The position numbers were made by a program, and so were the translations under genes. Below are positions 60,601 to 64,000 of a stretch of DNA of 64,000 nucleotides, piece after piece. How positions within the stretch are numbered: the first letter of the stretch is position 1; each line of letters begins with the position of its first letter. Source of the DNA: Panopea generosa (taxonomy: Eukaryota; Mollusca; Bivalvia; Adapedonta; Hiatellidae); assembly GCA_029582155.1 (NCBI GenBank), contig CM055898.1:30073745-30137744 (forward strand). The letters are read 5' to 3'. The notes under the pieces were generated by a model. It made no database searches, had not been told where the DNA came from, and saw nothing but the letters and a program-made list of their open reading frames with translations.

Positions 60601-61440
60601 TATTGACCACTTCACCTCAATGAGACGGAATGTAGAACAACCGCCGGGGAATACACATGTAGGGTTATTAACCACTTCACCTCACCGAGACGGAGTGTAG
60701 AACCACCGCCGTGGAATACACATGTAGGGTTATTGACCACTTCACCTCAATGAGACGGAGTGTAGAACAACCGCCGGGGAATACACATGTAGGGTTATTA
60801 ACCACTTCACCTCACCGAGACGGAGTGTAGAACCACCGCCGTGGAATACACATGTAGGGTTATTGACCACTTCACCTCAATGAGACGGAGTGTAGAACCA
60901 CCGCCGTGGAATACACATGTAGGGTTATTGACCACTTCACCTCAATGAGACGGAGTGTAGAACAACCGCCGTGGAATACACATGTAGGGTTATTGACCAC
61001 TTCACCTCAATGAGACGGAGTGTAGAACCACCGCCGTGGAATACACATGTAGGGTTATTGACCACTTCACCTCAATGAGACGGAGTGTAGAACCACCGCC
61101 GTGGAATACACATGTAGGGTTATTGACCACTTCACCTCACCGAGACGGAGTGTAGAACCACCGCCGTGGAATACACATGTAGGGTTATTGACCACTTCAC
61201 CTCAATGAGACGGAGTGTAGAACCACCGCCGGGGAATACACATGTAGGGTTATTGACCACTTCACCTCAATGAGACGGAGTGTAGAACCACCGCCGTGGA
61301 ATACACATGTAGGGTTATTGACCACTTCACCTCACCGAGACGGAGTGTAGAACCACCGCCGTGGAATACACATGTAGGGTTATTGACCACTTCACCTCAA
61401 TGAGACGGAATGTTGAACCACCGCCCGCCGAGGAATACAG
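57625..61440. repeat. 65-bp CpG-rich minisatellite, about 58 units
   Basis: The unit is 'gagacggagtgtagaaccac' + 'cgccggggaatacagatgta' + 'ggattattaaccacttcacctcact'. Units left of about 59500 are diverged and carry five-unit blocks (the segment near 58557 recurs near 58882, 325 bases away). Units to the right are nearly identical and share 'acacatgtagggtt'. Each unit holds several CpG sites in an otherwise AT-rich window. Confidence 0.96.
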
Positions 61441-61611
61441 ATGTAAGATTATTTGATAATATTCTAAACAGTTTACAATATGATCGCGGACAAGATGGTG
61501 TATTAAATTATTGTTAGCAACTTAGTGCAAACGAAACTTTCGCGCACTTTTTTTTAATATTACCGGCCTTATACATGTAACAGGAAGTGGACACCGGGTG
61601 GGTGTGGCTGT

Positions 61612-61832
61612 TCTCTGTAGGGCTGGTTTTTCATGATCACTAACTTTTCACCGCTGAAGTCGTGGGTTCGAGAGCGGCTCGGCATACACACTTTTATGTG
61701 AGAAAGTTACCAGTTACCTGTGCAAAGTATATGGTTCTAGTCAGATTCGTAATGCGGTCTTCGTCCAACAGTAAAACTGGATATATGCCACGTATTATCC
61801 TTTTGTTTGTTGCTAATGGCGTTAAACATAGT
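61612..61832 (+). mobile_element. SINE family C, plus strand
   Basis: 'catgatcactaacttttcac' + 'cgctgaagtcgtgggttcga' head, then 'atgtgagaaagttaccagtt', 'gcggtcttcgtccaacagta' and the end 'aatggcgttaaacat'. Confidence 0.8.
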
Positions 61833-61837
61833 TTTGG

Positions 61838-62040
61838 AACCTGGTCCAGTGGTAGAGCATCGAACCCAGGACCGGAGGGTCGTGGATATCATCCTCCCTA
61901 TGGCTATGTGTGCTGTCCTCAAGCAAGACACTATTCCGTACATGTTTAGTGCTGGTTAAAACCAGGAATACTTCGAGCGTGATTTGTATATGCTATAATA
62001 ACTTGTTTCATAATCAAAGTAGAACAAATAAGTTTTAACA
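61838..62040 (+). mobile_element. SINE family B, plus strand
   Basis: It directly follows the family C SINE. Head 'acctggtccagtggtagagc', box B-like 'gggtcgtggatatcatcc', then 'caagcaagacactattcc', 'gctggttaaaaccaggaat' and the end 'aacaaataagttttaaca'. Confidence 0.8.
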
Positions 62041-62817
62041 ACATTCATTTAAATATATAATTAGGGCAAATAACCACTAGGATAATGAACCCAACTTATA
62101 AAAAATAACATTTAAATTAACAACGATCCACTATGGGTCGTACTTCTGCTGTCAATATACATGTAAGAATGAAATAGACAACGAGTTGAGGCCAAATAAC
62201 CATAGCCGATCCAACGTCGGGATCAGAGAATCCATCCCTTATAAGTTTATAAGTTGCCATGTAACGTTAAACTGACAGACTATCAGGCATTAGAACCGGT
62301 GTCTCGTCCATGTACACCCATAAAAGGGGCAAACACAATTTACGCCCAACTTCCTAAAGTAGTTAACAACTGACCGAAAACATAACCCTGCCCCTAACAT
62401 GAGTTTTTGGCGAACATTTCTTTTCGTTTCATCAGGAATAGGGACAATAATTGAGGGACTAAATGGTCAGTTACATGTATGTACAGATATATCGATAATC
62501 ATTTAATGAAAAATCTATCCAAATAATAAAACATATTTATTTTGACAGTTTTCACATCTTAGCACACATCTGGTCTATGTGCCTTGTTTACATTTATTGA
62601 GTTCGACTAGGTGCGCTAAGACCTCCATATAGTATAACACATGGCATATCATCTTACCATTAGACACATTGAATGTGTTGTTTGAGACATTTATTAACAA
62701 ACGTTTTACAAAAGAATATGACATAGTTATACACACACTTAATTAAAATTAAAATTTAGAAAACATGTTCCCTATATGAAAAACACATTCAAATTTCCCG
62801 ATAATCAGAAATTTGAA
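62041..62817. other. Unassigned DNA
   Basis: No gene, RNA or repeat recognised. Confidence 0.35.
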
Positions 62818-62819
62818 TA

Positions 62820-63248
62820 CACCGAGGGACTTTAAAAACGCAATGATCGGACTTTGTAAAATAAACAAGTGTCTTGCCTATCAATTTTGATAAAATTTGA
62901 CAACAAAAACCATCAACATAAGCTTAATACTATGTGTGTGCGAGTTTTATTGGAAAATATTGTCAATTCCCTGGGAATAAACGTTTCAAACAGCGATACC
63001 CGAACTCACCATATATGCAATTATTAACGGTTGTAACTATCATTTACAGCAATGCAGTTGACACATACCCGCCTTATTGAAAGCATAATATTTGTAATAC
63101 ATTGTTGGGAAATGTTGTTCCTTTCCTGAACAAAGGCTTGGGAAAACTCAATAACGTTTCTAGGTGGTGGATGACAAGCGTAGTGCGTCTTACCAACCCA
63201 TCTCAGACATTAACTATAATAGTTTTGCGTTTTTAAAGTCCACCAGTG
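62820..63248. mobile_element. 429-bp TA-flanked MITE
   Basis: The ends CACCGAGGGACTTTAAAAAC and (inverted) CACTGGTGGACTTTAAAAAC agree over about 24 bases with few mismatches, and TA lies on both sides (62818-62819, 63249-63250). No coding sequence inside. Tc1/mariner-type by its target. Confidence 0.82.
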
Positions 63249-63250
63249 TA

Positions 63251-64000
63251 GGTCATAAGAACTGTGAAAATACATCATGACATTCATAATTACAACATTA
63301 TCTACAATTATATATTTGTTTTACATGTAATAAAACATATGGTGCAATATGTGTATGCAAAATGCGTGCAAATATTTTGAAAATTGCTAAAACAAAATAC
63401 AAACACGCGCACATACACGCACACACACATACGCACGCATAAAATCACACACGCATGAACATCAGCATTTCAATCTTAATCTAGAAGGCGATTCAAACTT
63501 TTACTTCCAACAACATTTCAAACATGTACAATGACCTTATAAATACATGTAATACAGTTAATGATAATTTGAATGTATTTATAATTTATTGAATACAGTT
63601 GTACTTGGATCTAAACTTGTCTATTCACATTTAATAGAATAAAAGTAACATGAAACATATCATGGTAAAGTGTTTAACTAAACTGTTCATCATTTCTTCT
63701 CTAAAAAAATAAATAAAAAAGACATTGGATCATTTGCTTATTTTAGCTTTTCAGTGAGCTAAAAATTAAAATTAAAAACTACATATGGCATTTTCCATTT
63801 AAAAGTCTTATGTAATTGTGTTTGAATTATTTTCCATAGCCCATTTTGTATTTTGTGGTATATTATCTTGTACGACTAATTGTTACGATACTGATGTTAT
63901 TTTAACGAATGACAGCGGCGTAGTTTGGCTGGAAACGATGTGTAGGCACAGGTATAGCCCTTTATTCAATAGATACGCGTTTTCCCTCTCCAATTACAGA
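63251..64000. other. Unassigned DNA with a CA-rich microsatellite
   Basis: 63404-63455 is an imperfect (ca)n/(cgca)n tract. The rest is AT-rich with no recognisable gene. Confidence 0.5.

Overview
The window is animal nuclear DNA, almost certainly from a bivalve mollusc. It is AT-rich and gene-poor, with eukaryotic splice signals, tRNA-derived SINEs, many TA-flanked DNA transposons, and repeat motifs I associate from memory with bivalve genomes: the 'acaagaggcccaagagggcc' dispersed repeat, 'aagggaa(t)taactc' hairpins and 'ggcgttaaac' SINE tails. No prokaryotic or viral gene set is visible. By rough addition of array lengths, a little under half of the window is tandem repeat. Layout: 1-3775 is a near-identical copy of about 47602-51343 and stops at a 500-base run of N (3776-4275). 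4352-16708 is a ~470-bp satellite of about 27 units in three subfamilies. It passes directly into a 40-bp minisatellite (16703-17920). 18447-24498 is the most interesting block: remnant and large arrays of the same 43-bp minisatellite, then two 267-bp direct repeats, enclose two convergent protein genes. One is a His-Me-finger (I-PpoI-like) endonuclease on the plus strand, the other an intact Mutator-like transposase on the minus strand. 24826-26030 is the dispersed 'gaggccc' repeat, carrying a TA-flanked MITE at a site whose empty form can be read in two other copies. 26406-26729 (minus) is the one clear host exon, a phase 1-1 immunoglobulin V domain of Turtle/IGSF9 type. 27000-30470 is intron-like DNA with SINEs. 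30478-31391 (60 bp), 31836-36020 (43 bp, about 97 copies) and 36961-37505 (42 bp) are minisatellites. 37651-38619 is an internally deleted mariner. 39718-40963 is a pogo/Tc1-like non-autonomous element that contains further amplified repeats. 41000-45700 holds SINEs, a MITE and unassigned DNA. 45700-47733 is three abutting minisatellites, followed by the second duplication copy, a 33-bp array (51100-52920), SINEs and a 997-bp TA transposon. 57625-61440 is a CpG-rich 65-bp array, and the end carries two SINEs and a 429-bp MITE. Functionally there is one host exon, of a neuronal/adhesion IgSF receptor transcribed right to left. If the IgSF gene is intact, much of the left part may be intron (inference). 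The only other credible proteins are the nuclease and the transposase, which I read as one two-gene mobile element. All coordinates and repeat counts were read by eye; percentage identities are estimates.
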